Shown here: piece after piece, positions 20,567 through 31,120 of the stretch | Layout of the letters: each line of letters opens with the position of its first letter | Position numbering within the stretch: the first letter of the stretch is position 1 | Assembly (NCBI RefSeq): GCF_012273895.1 | Contig: NC_052124.1 | Location: forward strand, 1,984,001-2,048,000 | Length of the DNA: 64,000 nucleotides | Direction: 5' to 3' | DNA from: Zerene cesonia | Taxonomy: Eukaryota > Arthropoda > Insecta > Lepidoptera > Pieridae | Notes under the pieces: generated by a model | Told to the model about the DNA's origin: nothing | The model's database searches: none | The model's input: only the letters and a program-made list of their open reading frames with translations | Made by a program: the position numbers and the translations under genes

Positions 20567-21040
20567 TACTCTGTAAGAGAGCAAGTGGAACAATTGTTTT
20601 ATTTTATTTAGGTCATGATTGTAATACCTATTAAGGAATACTAAAACCAGACTCAACAATCAATATTCACTTGTATCAGATTGGACAGCAATCAAAAGCA
20701 ATTGTATTATATAATGTCTTATAAGAGTAGATCTATATACTTTGACATGTTAAATTATGTTTTAATATCTATCCCAAAAACGTTTGTTACTTTTTAACTG
20801 CTAAGCCGATTTTGATGAACGCATGCAAATGTTTGTTAGGTTATTTTATGTATATTCTATAATCTTATATCTTAGAAAATGTCATATTCGTGTTTTATCG
20901 ACTTAAACTTACTTTTTTAACAAATAGAAGGCGTTTAAGTAGTCCCAATTTATTATGACTCTTCCTGACATCTATTGGTGAATAATAATACTTAAATATA
21001 ATTTCAAAAAAACACAATTTATAAAAAAAAACAAAAAAAA
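20567..21040. other. AT-rich, nothing recognised
   Basis: GCTAAGCCGATTTTGATGAAC near 20800 recalls Helitron-like interiors, but no ends are visible. Confidence 0.4.
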
Positions 21041-21057
21041 ACCGAGCAAAGCTCGGT
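21041..21057. repeat. Small perfect hairpin
   Basis: ACCGAGC and GCTCGGT flank AAA, after an A-rich tract, followed by CATCCAGGTAC. This looks like the terminus of another dispersed lepidopteran repeat. Confidence 0.6.
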
Positions 21058-21132
21058 CATCCAGGTACTGTCAATAAATTAATAAATAAATTCCTGAAAC
21101 AAATTCCTGAGTTGCGTTTGCACAAACAGCAT

Positions 21133-21287
21133 AATAGAATTATAAATGTGTAAGTGCATTTGTTTGTTTCTCTGTCTTTAATGTTGTAAGGGGACCAAAG
21201 AGTGTTATTTGGACTTTGTATCGTGACATTTCCCAATGGAATTATCTTTGACCACGCGGGCAAAGCCGTGGGCAAAAATGTAGTTTA
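21133..21287 (+). repeat. HeK copy
   Basis: AATTATAAATGTGTAAGTGC, GACATTTCCCAATGGAATT, then ACCACGCGGGCAAAGCCGTG. The last bases read AATGTAGTT, so the CTAG end is lost. Confidence 0.6.
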
Positions 21288-21403
21288 TGCTTGAAAAACA
21301 TCAATTACTTTAATAACATTCTAACAATCAAACAACTTTGAAAATAATTAATTTAAAATTACTACAACAAATACCTACGTCGTAATTTTTAATCATATTC
21401 TTA

Positions 21404-21605
21404 ACTAGCTTTCCGCCCGCGGTTTTGCCCGCGTAGTCGCGTAAATAGACCCGGGGTTTTCCTTGCATGAGATTTCCGGGATTACAACTTTCCTATGTCC
21501 ATCTCCTTGTTCTAAGCTACCTCTGCACAAATTATTATCAGCCATCAGTTAATCCGTTCTTGAGTTACAAATAGTTTAACTAACCACTTTCTTTTAGAAA
21601 GAAGA
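21404..21605 (-). repeat. HeG copy
   Basis: Starts ACTAG-CTTTCCGCCCGCGG and includes GACCCGGGGTTTTCC, CTAAGCTACCTCTGCAC and AATCCGTTCTTGAGTTAC. The same unit lies at 23931-24135. Confidence 0.8.
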
Positions 21606-22724
21606 GATGTAATACTTAACTCCTGAAATTCGACATGTTATAAATGATAACTGATAAGAAACAGTACGTACTATTTCTTATATCTTTCTTTCTTACCGTA
21701 CGGGCTGTTTCACAATTAAGATGAATGCTAAGGTAAATCCGACGAAGATTCTACAGATCCAGATAAACAACATACACTCAAAACCCCTATTTATCTTTGA
21801 GCGACGCAAATATAAAAAGGCACTTAAATTTAACAAGTCTGAGACATTCCATTATGTCGCTAATCAATAAATATGAATTCATAAAAGACCAAATCTCTCT
21901 GCGTAGCGGCGGGGCTAACCGACCGAAAGCCTCCGATACAACCTTATATCCCTTGTATTAAATTAAAATCAATCCTTGAAGGGTTTTTTCAAAGGAATAC
22001 GATCAAAAGACGTCAAACATAATCAATTTTACAAACACCCTCAGCGACCAGCGCCATCTCGCGGCGGGAAAATAGAAGCTTTATCTTCTTGGAATAAAGT
22101 CCATATTAGAATTCAGTGACGAAATATTCTATGTATCAGATGTTTCTTTATTAGATAATGCCAACGATCGATTTTAGGCTTTATTCTTGGGTAGGTAAGG
22201 TTGGTTTATGTGTGAATTTTGGGTTGGGTTTACGTTGTTTACGAGATTGGGGGTAGTCATCAATACTGTATCGTTGCATTATCGTTATAACATGGCATTA
22301 AGAGTAAATCGTTGAAGGGAAAAATTGCTTAATAAATGTAATACTTATAAGGTATCCATACGCACTGCGACTTTTCGTCGCAATAGCGTTTTTATTGAAT
22401 AAAATTGATTGCAATCGCTGATATAAGTTATAGTGTGGTTATAAGACAGGTTTCAAGTTTACTGGCATTTAAATGGTTGTCATATAACTTCACTTGAGGA
22501 AAATAGTGTGAAGTCGCTTGTTATTATTATGGCTTGATGATTTGTTTTAAATCCAGCAATATTTTAATGAAAATACTTATATATACCGATATGTAAAGAA
22601 ATATTAAACTAAATTATAGATAGAAAATAAATTAAATGGATATGAATTTAATCTATAATCTAATTCAAATAATACTGTAATTATAGTAGAATAAATGCGT
22701 ATTAAGAATAGATTACAATATTAT
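21606..22724. other. Mostly unique sequence
   Basis: 21690-22100 is less AT-rich and free of known repeats. It contains GCGCCATCT at 22051-22059 and a 26-codon hydrophobic minus frame at 21773-21693 that runs over a possible donor (ACG-GTAAGA). Conserved non-coding DNA is possible; no gene can be called. Confidence 0.35.
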
Positions 22725-22727
22725 ACA

Positions 22728-22852
22728 GTGGGTAGCCTGGAAGAGATTACTCCTGAGTGATAAGGTCGCCCTTTGCTAGTGCAGTCTTGAATTTTTGTTT
22801 TAGGGATCTGTTTCTATATATAATAAAAATGTAAATAAATAAATATTTGTTT
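22728..22852 (+). repeat. LINE 3' end
   Basis: GTAGCCTGGAAGAGATTAC, TGATAAGGTCGCCC, then an AATAAAAATG and AAATAAATAAATA tail. A 5'-truncated insertion. Confidence 0.75.
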
Positions 22853-23013
22853 TTGTATGAAAACCTGTCTAACCTTGAATAGGCGATACAAAGCCCTAAA
22901 TCGCGGCCATAATATATCGGCAATTTCCAATTCCCTGAGATAAAGGCAGTTATTAATGTTGCGACGCGTTACACGTCGCGATAGGCCTTCGATGAATTGT
23001 TATATCTATATCT

Positions 23014-23194
23014 TTCCTAATATTAATAATCGTTTCAAAATGGGTTTGTTTGTTTTGATATAGCATTGGGAAATAGCGATAGTTCGATATCGACTATATT
23101 CAGATTGCGGCTTACAAAATTACCAAAAGTGAATTAATACTGAATCACGCATATAAAAATAATTAAGCGTAGACAGAGCCGCGGTATCAGCTAG
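23014..23194 (+). repeat. Helitron-like copy, family uncertain
   Basis: Starts near TCCTAATATTAATAATCG and ends AGAGCCGCGGTATCAG-CTAG followed by T. The middle is too diverged to place. Confidence 0.5.
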
Positions 23195-23435
23195 TAATAA
23201 ACATAATATTAAATAGCACTTAATATTTGAGTGAGGTAGTACAGTGGTGTATTGGTAACGTTTTCACGCCTAACAGTGGAGCTCGCAAACTTTGTCCCAC
23301 TGCAAATGCTTATTTTGTCGATAGTATTAACGTGGACATGACGTTTTTTTTTGTGATTTTTTGCAATTTCAGAAAACAATAACGAACAATTTTTCACAAC
23401 AGGATCTCAAGATATAAGTATATTGTATTTTAGAC

Positions 23436-23740
23436 AGGTAACATCTTAGTCTCCCAGCGACCACGCTCGCTGTAAAGTGTTCAAAACGTCGGGTTAAATG
23501 ATATCCTACTTAATATTATAAATGCGAAAGTTTGTAAGGATGTGTGTGTGTTTGTTGCTCTTTCACGCAAAAACTACTGAACCGATTGCAATGAAATTTG
23601 GTACGTAGACAGCTGGACAACTGTAATAACATATAGGCTTTTTATCCCGACGTTCTTACGGGATATGGAATTACGCGCGAGGCGCAGCTAGTAATAAATA
23701 AATCGCGTTTAAATTCTCAATACAAGTACATACATTGTTT
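23436..23740 (-). repeat. Family I copy split by HeA
   Basis: 23436-23503 carries CGACCACGCTCGCTG and AAACGTCGGGTTAAATG; 23692-23740 carries AAATCGCGTTTAAATTC. Together they are one inverted family I unit, interrupted at an A|T site. Confidence 0.85.
23504..23691 (+). repeat. HeA copy nested in family I
   Basis: TCCTACTTAATATTATAAATG to GAGGCGCAG-CTAG. The 3' hairpin is damaged: CGCGGGTGAAACCG has shrunk to CGCGCGAGG. Confidence 0.93.
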
Positions 23741-23930
23741 AGTTTGGGACCTAAAGTTAAACGACACCTAAACGACATGTTAACTTAAAGAAAGCCTCTG
23801 TAGCGTAAGCACGTTCTTATGTTCTAATAATGACTTAATGTGTAACAACTTATTGGACAAACAAACTTCATATCATTGCATTTACTTGACAAAATGTTTC
23901 ACATCTTTAATTATTAATTAACTAGCTATC

Positions 23931-24135
23931 CGCCAGCGGCTATGCCTGCGTAGTCGCAGGAAACTTAGACCCAGGGTTTTTCTCGCATGTTCCCGTTCCC
24001 GTGGGATTTCCGAGATAAAAACTATCCTATGTCCGTCTCCTGGGTCCAAGCTACCTCTGCACAAATTTTCAGCCAAATTGGTTAATCCGTTCTTCAGTTA
24101 TAAATAGTGTTACTAACACTACTTTCTTTTATATA
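23931..24135 (-). repeat. HeG copy
   Basis: ACTAG-CTATCCGCCAGCGG to ACACTACTTTCTTTTATA, including TCCCGTTCCCGTGGGATTTC. Confidence 0.85.
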
Positions 24136-24540
24136 CATAGATATATTAATTCAAAACTATAATTATTAATTTTTTGGGCTTCATAGCATTGTAATAGTAA
24201 AAAGGTACAGAATAGTAATAGGAAACTATTATACTACAATTATAATTATTATATTGGTATAGGTTATATGGAGGGGCTTCACCTTATCAGTATGATCAAA
24301 TTGCACTTAAGAAATCGGAATTTTTTCAGTGACTACAATTGTAAATGATTATAGAGAAACTCATAATAGTTTATGCATTATTAAACTTGAATATTAAATG
24401 GATGATATTAAAAAGCAAAAGACATACCTTCTATTTTTATGAATTTAAAGACATCAGTAAAAGAGGGACGGATCATGTGAATTTATAAACTCATTTATAA
24501 CGTTTGAATAACACAATATAAATATATAAAACAGCTAGAA
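24136..24540. other. AT-rich, nothing recognised
   Basis: No supported feature. Confidence 0.5.
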
Positions 24541-24601
24541 CATTACTGGGTAACAGACTTATTACCGGGTCAATCCGCACGCAACCGGGGCAAGCGACTA
24601 G
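24541..24601 (+). repeat. Helitron-like 3' end
   Basis: CAATCCGCACGCAACCGGGG, then CAAGCGA-CTAG and T. Only the end is recognisable. Confidence 0.45.
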
Positions 24602-24657
24602 TCTATTATAAATAAACTATTTATTTCAATAACAATTACCTTACAATCATTACAAAA

Positions 24658-24785
24658 GATTTGCAGTGACAGTTCTGTGCTCCAACAACATCGTGAAGAA
24701 ACCGGCAATTTTTTAACACGTCTTACTTGGCCAGCGTGCTGGATGGAGGTGGTGGAAAGGAGTGGGAACAAAACATAAAAATAAA
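24658..24785 (+). repeat. SINE1 remnant, decayed
   Basis: CAACATCGTGAAGAAACCGGC, ACTTGGCCAGCGTGCTGG and GAGTGGGAACAAAAC follow SINE1 order with a shortened middle. Confidence 0.6.
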
Positions 24786-25424
24786 GATGATAGAATCGAG
24801 TTTTGATTCCGTTGTTTCATATAATTTACCGTCAAAGTTTGTTTCAAATAGTTTAATTAGCGTAATATATATGTATATGTATATATTTGTATTATGATCA
24901 AGTAATTGAAGATAACGCAACTGTGATATAAATATTCTGACCGCCTTAAGGTGATTCAGAATCGACTTTTAATATAAGAATGAAATTATCAAACTAACTT
25001 TCTCTTATGACGAATGTCATTTCAAGTGTGGGTCATCGTAGTGGGTTTTTCTGAAGAAATTATTATTTTTCGTACATTAGAAAGTGAGCAGAAATTCTAA
25101 GTCAATGTGTTGTAAGTATTTATAATGTCATATACAACACTTTTCTAAGTGGCAAGCGAAGTTTGGGTGATTGTTTGATACTCGGTCATGCAGAAACTGC
25201 TGGACTGATATGTATAAAACGACAAAGCCAGTTCAGCACAGTTAGTACTTAATATGCATCATAGCATATAATGCATGCTGTCTTTTGTAAATGGACATTA
25301 CTTTAAGGACTTAAAAAACAAAAATGTATTCAATTGATAACTAAAATTATCCACATGGAACATATGATCATTGACCTCATTATAACTAATTTTACTGTTT
25401 TATTTATTTAACATAATTTGTATC
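24786..25424. other. AT-rich, nothing recognised
   Basis: No supported feature. Confidence 0.5.
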
Positions 25425-25475
25425 ATACTACTACCGCTACTGTTGCCCCGGCTCCGCCCGAGATGTCATTTATCG
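25425..25475 (-). repeat. HeC-like 3' end fragment
   Basis: TGTTGCCCCGGCTCCGCCCG matches the inverted GC-rich end of HeC-type elements; CTAG is lost. Confidence 0.4.
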
Positions 25476-25623
25476 TAATTGAAAAATAAACAATCCTATC
25501 TATTAAATTGGTTCCAACTGCACAGTGTGCAAATATGATTAGTGTGCAAACAATGGGACACGTAATAGTAAGATATTATTAAGATTTTGATCTACTACTA
25601 ATAGATTAGATCCTCTCTACTAA

Positions 25624-25950
25624 TTCTACTAATGTTATAAATGCGAAAGTTTCTAAGGATGTGTGCATGTTTGTTACTCTTTCACGCAAAAACTACTGAA
25701 CCGATTGCAATTAAATTTGGTACGTAAATTACAACTGGAATAACATATAGGCAACTTTTTACGGACTTACATTACATATTTGCGAAAGTTTATAATAGTG
25801 CATGGATGTTTGTTACTCTTTCACGCAAAAACCTCTCACGAGATCTATACGCAATTTAGTACAGAGGTAGATTATAGTCTGAATTACCATACAGGCTACG
25901 TTTTACCCCGTTACACGCGAGTGAATCCGCAGCCTCCGCCTCCAGCCAGT
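25624..25950 (+). repeat. HeA/HeA2 fusion
   Basis: The HeA 5' part (TCTACTAATGTTATAAATG to AGGCAACTTTTTA) stops at CGGACTTAC. A second, HeA2-type unit then starts (TTTGCGAAAGTTTATAATAG) and ends at CGCCTCCAGCCAGT in place of CAG-CTAGT. Both halves carry GTTACTCTTTCACGCAAAAA. Confidence 0.8.
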
Positions 25951-26242
25951 ACAATAAAAACAAATTCACGAATGTCCACACAAATCTATCGCTAGCAAAG
26001 CTTTGTTCTCGTATTGCATACGAGCTACGTATCTATTTATTTATGTATTTACTTTCCATCGGTGACAGGCATTCTATTTATCTCACAACTAGATGAAATG
26101 CGCTTGAAAACGTTAATATTATAGAGGTTTTACATGAATAACAGCTATTGTGTGTGTTGGGACAGGACACTGTGAAATACACGAGTTTGATATTTAAATA
26201 TACGCGTCGTAAGATTAAAAAAAACATTAGAATTCTATCATA

Positions 26243-26400
26243 CTAATACCATCCACCTAATATTATAAATTTGCGAGTATGGATGTATATTTCTATGAAT
26301 GTATATTTATATCGCCGGTATTATCACACACAAACACACATGCACACGCACTCACACACGTACATACTCAAACCCCTCCACTTATAGGCAACTCAGTATA
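26243..26400 (+). repeat. HeA2 5' fragment and CA-rich tract
   Basis: CACCTAATATTATAAATTTG resembles a HeA-type start. An imperfect CA tract (CACACACAAACACACATG) follows at about 26328-26365. Confidence 0.5.
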
Positions 26401-26947
26401 TAGATATATATTTATTTTTCTTCTCTATTGTATTCAATTATAATATTTAATAATAAAACTGTCAAATGGATCAAATTGTGAATCTACTTTAGAAGCAACC
26501 GTTTATATAAACTAAATTGTAATTGCTATAAATTGTAAATTTAAAAAAATGTCAAAAACGTATGTATGTATGTTAAACTTACTCATCCACAACCTCTGGA
26601 TCCATCTCTCTCATCACCACACAAAAACCATCATCACCCAACACCACCAAACGCATGAAACGATTTAATTTGTATAATGCGTCTCGCATTGCCGCGACTA
26701 TTCATTTAAATTCGCGTCCATTTAATTGCTAATCCAATCCTCGAATGTATAAAGCCTACGATTCCTCATTGTCCCACTGTTGGTCGCAAAAAAAAAATTA
26801 TCAATACATTTGCGACCCTAGACAATCACTAATTACTTGAATAAGCCTTACAAATTGCCAAGAATGTTGCTAGCTAAAAAATATATTTAGTATGCGGGTT
26901 CTGTATACAATTCTAAACTTTTTAGGAGTGTTCGATGTATATGCGTT
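26401..26947. other. Unique sequence, possible conserved non-coding element
   Basis: 26580-26870 has no known repeat and several homeodomain-like cores, for example CATTTAATTGCTAATCC near 26720. Conservation cannot be judged from one sequence. Confidence 0.3.
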
Positions 26948-27104
26948 ACTAGCGGTCTGCCCCGGCTTCGCTCGTGGTACATACATAGCCTATAGACATC
27001 CTCAGTAAATGGGCTATCTAAACTTGAAAGAATTTTAAAAGTAGTTCCTGAGATAAGTGCGTTCAAACAAACAAACTCATAAATTTTATAATATTAGTAT
27101 AGAT
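26948..27104 (-). repeat. HeC copy
   Basis: ACTAGCGGTCTGCCCCGGC to TTATAATATTAGTATAGAT, including AGTGCGTTCAAACAAACAAAC. Confidence 0.9.
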
Positions 27105-27639
27105 AACACGGGTATATAAACAGTTATATATGCAAGTATAAAAGATATATAGAAAATACATGACAGTTCTTTCTCATCATCATTATATATGCAATGAGCA
27201 GAGTATTTCTGTGGACTTAATATTTGTTTAAACACTAATTGGTGCAATATGGATGTTTTATAGGCCCTAGAGAACTTACACAACACTAGATGTATGTAGA
27301 TACAAAATTCCATATTCCATATAGATAATTTTATATGTATTATGGTTTTTCTAATTTCCCCAGGAACCCTTACAAGAGAAGGCAAAATTATACTCGGCAA
27401 ACGAACTTATTTAGCCGAGCGGGATTTAATAAGGATTTTTCAAGGAGTTTTAGCTAAAGATTTATATTTTCTTCACAAATAAATTTATTTAACTTTAATT
27501 ATTTACTTAAAGTATCAAATCCGCCCCGAATACGGCAAACGACTTTTTCCCATCGTCCAAAAGTAACGCTTTATACTAAGTAGGTACAAGTGAAAAATTA
27601 AGTTAGATTAACTTGGCTGCTTGTGCTACTTTCTTCTTT
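27105..27639. other. AT-rich, nothing recognised
   Basis: 27510-27580 is less AT-rich (CCGCCCCGAATACGGC) but unassigned. The 104-codon minus frame at 27086-27400 is T-rich chance sequence and overlaps HeC. Confidence 0.4.
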
Positions 27640-27828
27640 ACAATCTATTGGTAAGTCTGTTTGTTTGTTTGTCTCCCTTAAACGCATTCATATCAAAACC
27701 GTTGAACTAGTTTCGATTGAATTTCACATGGAGAAACACCTGACCTTCAAAACCTTACACATAAAAATCGCTTCAGCACGGAATAAACAGACAATACATA
27801 CTTTTTTGGCGTTGTAATAATTTTGACA
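27640..27828 (+). repeat. Family P copy, longer
   Basis: Has a Helitron-like interior (AAAACCGTTGAACTAGTTTCG), then CCTTACACATAAAAATCGC and ACTTTTTTGGCGTTGTAAT. The last 75 bases recur at 34109-34178. Confidence 0.65.
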
Positions 27829-28808
27829 ATAAGGTTTTATTATATTACATACTAGTTTAGGTATATATATTTAACATACATGTTCCCGCTCCAGGGTACG
27901 AGCCTCCTATCAGGGTATACCATACATATTATAATTTAAACCCTTTAAACACAAATCAAATGGCCCGCGAACCACTAATTACAACGAAAAAGTGCTTCTG
28001 CGACAACAAAACTTATCTATTTTGTTACAGCCAATCAACACAATTCCATATCTCCCACAGACCCCGCCGCAGCGTCCATAAAAACGCAGACCTCAAACAA
28101 TACCGGTGGAATAAAGGACCCCAAATATTAAATTACTCAATATTTCATACCGATACTAATTTCGTTATCTTAACCCTTCGCCGCGGAGACACGAAATATT
28201 ACCAAAGTGAAGAAAAAAAATAACAAGAAAAACCGTCCCGTTTTTAATTGACATTCTTTATGAACGTCAGCCTTGAGACGGGGATATTTTTTAATTAGAT
28301 ATATTTTATGGGCCTTTTTTCGAAGGGGGAGCGGCTAACGGGTTACATTTGTTTGAGGGGGGGCACAATATTAGCGCTCCCCGTAATCAGGCGGGAAAAA
28401 ATGGTCGATTAGGCCCAAGGCGGCGTAAATTTAGGATCATTGGTGCTTGCTACGTGTCTCCCCTGTCGGTGGATAATGGGACACTTCCCGCGTAGCGATT
28501 GAAGATATTTTTAAATGCAAATGAAGGGTTAAGGCCGGAGTTCCATCGGTGCACACGGTTTTCGGGATTTGGAAGTGTTTGGACGAGTTTTAGAGGTCTC
28601 AAGATAAAAGGTGCATATTTGCATGTGTGACTAATGCTATGTTACGCAAGTGCATTCTCATCCTGTGTAGCTTTGACATTTGACATTTTCGAATTATATT
28701 AATTATCTATGGTCTTTTAGCTTTTATTTGACAGCTGGGACTATCACTTTTTATTCATTTTTTTATTTTATTCATAAAAGATGTTACGCATAATTGGGGT
28801 GAGTAGTT
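27829..28808. other. Unique sequence, relatively GC-rich
   Basis: 28020-28520 lacks all families named here and contains CCCCGCCGCAGCGTCC, TTTTATGGGCC, GGGGGGGCACAATATTAGCG and GTCTCCCCTGTCGGTGG. Stops occur in all frames at short distance, so it is more likely regulatory or non-coding than exonic. Confidence 0.35.
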
Positions 28809-28813
28809 GGCGT

Positions 28814-28825
28814 TGTATTTGAGGA

Positions 28826-28915
<90 letters not shown>

Positions 28916-28970
28916 TCCTCAAATACATATATATATATATAAGGCGTTTTATTTGAGGAGGATATATATA
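28814..28970. repeat. (TA)n palindrome with a third, direct arm
   Basis: 28814-28927 is a perfect 114-bp palindrome: TGTATTTGAGGAGG, 43 AT units, then the exact inverse of the arm. A shorter TA run follows, and a direct copy of the left arm (GGCGTTTTATTTGAGGAGG plus TATA) at 28943-28970. Confidence 0.93.
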
Positions 28971-29203
28971 TAAATGGTTTCAGTCTGTGATTTCATTAAT
29001 TTTGTGCATCATATGTGCTCACGGACTGTCTATGAGACACATTTCATCCAGAATCGATAAGCCGATTAGCGTGTACAAGTAATAACATTTATGGAATTAT
29101 GTGTACTGTGTACCATGTAAAAAAAAAACATATAATTTATTTTAATTTTCAGTTTTAAGCACTGATAGGATTTATAAATGAAAAAAGAAAAATAGTATAG
29201 TGG

Positions 29204-29345
29204 GATGCCCCTTAAGCACATGAAATCGAAATAGAAGAAATTCGATTTCTGAGGCGGGACCACGGCTGGCCGAGTGGCTAGGCGTTGCTACGGTCTGGCA
29301 AAAAGACCTGGGTTCGAATCCCGCCTCGTGATAAACTTTTTTCAA
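29204..29345 (+). repeat. SINE3 copy
   Basis: A 5' leader (GCCCCTTAAGCACATGAAATC) precedes the tRNA-like head, with A box TGGCCGAGTGG and B box GGTTCGAATCC, ending CCCGCCTCGTGATAAAC. The short tRNA-like stems CCACGG/CCTCGTG pair poorly, so it is not a tRNA gene. Confidence 0.85.
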
Positions 29346-29539
29346 TTTAAATACCGTAGTTTTAAAAGATCGAATCTTAGAAGACAAAAGACCGTCCGCG
29401 GAGGATTAGAACACGTTACCAACGGGATAAAATGTTTCTCAAATTTGTCTCTGTGGTTTATTGAGTGTGTTGACTCACATGTTAATCACGGGTCAACGAC
29501 CCTTTCCAACAGACAAAAATTTGCGAGTTTGTGACGTTG

Positions 29540-29660
29540 GAGCTAATCTCGAGACCTATTGAACCGATTTTAAAAATTCTTTCACAAATAGAAAGCTACG
29601 TTATCTGCGAGTGTCATAGGCTATATTTTGTTTTAATCCCGGCGCAATCCGGGCTGAGTT
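29540..29660 (+). repeat. HeH/HeC-like fragment
   Basis: GAGCTAATCTCGAGACCTATT, AACCGATTTTAAAAATTC and ATCCCGGCGCAATCCGGGC. The last part forms a CCCGG/CCGGG hairpin. Confidence 0.5.
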
Positions 29661-29711
29661 GGTTGATTTATTTGAAGTATTGAATGCTTTTGCGCATGCT
29701 CAATGCATTGC

Positions 29712-29775
29712 TCAAAGACCCTAGGATCGAACCTGGGACCTCTCACCTATACGTTTACTAACCACTGAATCTATA
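29712..29775 (-). repeat. tRNA-like SINE head
   Basis: On the minus strand: CAGTGGTTAGTAAACG (A-box-like), then CCCAGGTTCGATCCTAGG (B box). The acceptor stem does not pair. Different from SINE1-3. Confidence 0.45.
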
Positions 29776-30224
29776 ATTTGGGATAAGGGTAAAAATGAAT
29801 GACCATATGTCACACAAATCACAAATACAAAAATCATCTTCGATCTTAACCTAATTTTCAATTAATTACGCTAGGTCAAGGTAAACGTACGTTTATAGTA
29901 ACCTTCGTTTAACGTAAACGCCGATTAAGAAATTAGGTTTCCTGCTTATGAGTCATAGTATTGTTAAGGTACCCTAAAACTATTTGTATTTCTAGATTTT
30001 ACTCAACGATCTACTGCTTAAATCGAATTCACTTAAAATCTGTCTATGTTACTTACTTTAAGCACATTACTGATAACTTACTAATAACTTGCTGCGGCTT
30101 CGCCCGCAGTTACCTAGTAAGAGAATATAAAATAGTACTTATGTACCACATACTAAGTAATTTTTTTTAATTTAATAAAGGCAGAATAGTTTTCTTGTTA
30201 TTTATAGTAATAACATAAAGTTAG
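29776..30224. other. AT-rich with a HeC-like end fragment
   Basis: 30090-30125 (TTGCTGCGGCTTCGCCCGC) is an inverted Helitron-like 3' end. The rest is unassigned. ACGTACGTTTATAG and CGTTTAACGTAAACG near 29885-29920 are inverted-like words. Confidence 0.4.
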
Positions 30225-30338
30225 AGAGCTTGTTTGAACACACAGATCTCAGGAACCAGTTCGAATTTATAGATTATTTCAGTGTTGGTCCATTTATTGA
30301 GAAAGGCAGATGTGGTTGTAACCACAGGGCACAGCTAG
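30225..30338 (+). repeat. HeC-like copy
   Basis: AGCTTGTTTGAACACACAG, TCTCAGGAACCAG, TCCATTTATTGAGAAAGGC and AACCACAGGGCACAG-CTAG, then T. Confidence 0.7.
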
Positions 30339-30351
30339 TTTATTTTAAATA

Positions 30352-30473
30352 AAAACGATTGAATGTGTGTCTGTTCACAATGAACGGGCTATGCTGGAAC
30401 GATTTTAAAAATGTATTTTCATCAGGAGAAGGAGACATTCGTAAAACCAAGCGGAGCCGGGACAAGGGGCTAG
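30352..30473 (+). repeat. Helitron-like copy, family uncertain
   Basis: AAACGATTGAATGTGTGTC to AAGCGGAGCCGGGACAAGGGG-CTAG, then T. It begins within 15 bases of the previous element's end. Confidence 0.6.
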
Positions 30474-30607
30474 TATGTAACATACATATGTGATAGAATG
30501 TAATAGAAATCACGTACCAAGTAATGCATCTGTTAGATATATAAATTACAATTAAAATGTTTATCAATATGTCACGATTTCATACGCACCACACGTACCC
30601 AATCTTT

Positions 30608-30635
30608 GAAAGAAAGAAAGAAAGAAAGAAAGAAA
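30608..30635 (+). repeat. (GAAA)7 microsatellite
   Basis: Seven perfect GAAA units. Confidence 0.95.
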
Positions 30636-30699
30636 ATATGTTTTTTTTCACCTTAAAACACACATACGTAAATTATTTTTATGGATGTATGCTATTTTT

Positions 30700-30867
30700 C
30701 CATCGATTTATCTAAATGTTAGTTACTATACACCTCCAAAACTACTCTACCGATTCTCATGTAATTTTGTGTGCATATCGGGTAGGTCAGAGAATCGGCC
30801 AACATCTATTTTTCATACCCCTAAATGATAAGAATAAGGCAGAACTGCGTTTGCAGGATCTGTTAGT
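30700..30867 (+). repeat. HeE copy, decayed ends
   Basis: GTTAGTTACTATACACCTCC, TCTCATGTAATTTTGTG and GAATCGGCCAACATC. The end reads TTTGCAGGATCTGTTAGT in place of GCCGGGTCAG-CTAGT. Confidence 0.8.
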
Positions 30868-30904
30868 TTTATAAATATTTATCGCACTTCACATTATTAT
30901 ATTA

Positions 30905-31120
30905 TTATTTCACACTAACATTATAAATGTGAAAGTTTGTTTCTTTGGATGTTTGTCCGTCAATCACGCTGAAACTACTGAACAGATGGTGATGAAATTT
31001 GGTATACATACAGGGTGTGAGCTAACTTGGGTGACAGGATGCTTTTTATCCCGAATGCTCCCTTGGGATAAAAGAGGAATCTTGATATCCAGGCGGAGCT
31101 GTGACGAGCGTCTAATAGAT
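30905..31120 (+). repeat. HeD copy
   Basis: TCACACTAACATTATAAATG to CCAGGCGGAGCTGTGACGAG and CGTCTAATAG. CTAG has become CTAATAG. Confidence 0.85.

Noticed and set aside
27086..27400. 104-codon minus frame
   Set aside because: Low-complexity T-rich translation that overlaps a HeC element; no supporting signals.
29265..29332. Possible tRNA-Leu or tRNA-Ser gene
   Set aside because: It is the SINE3 head with its family leader; stems are imperfect and other copies share the flanks.
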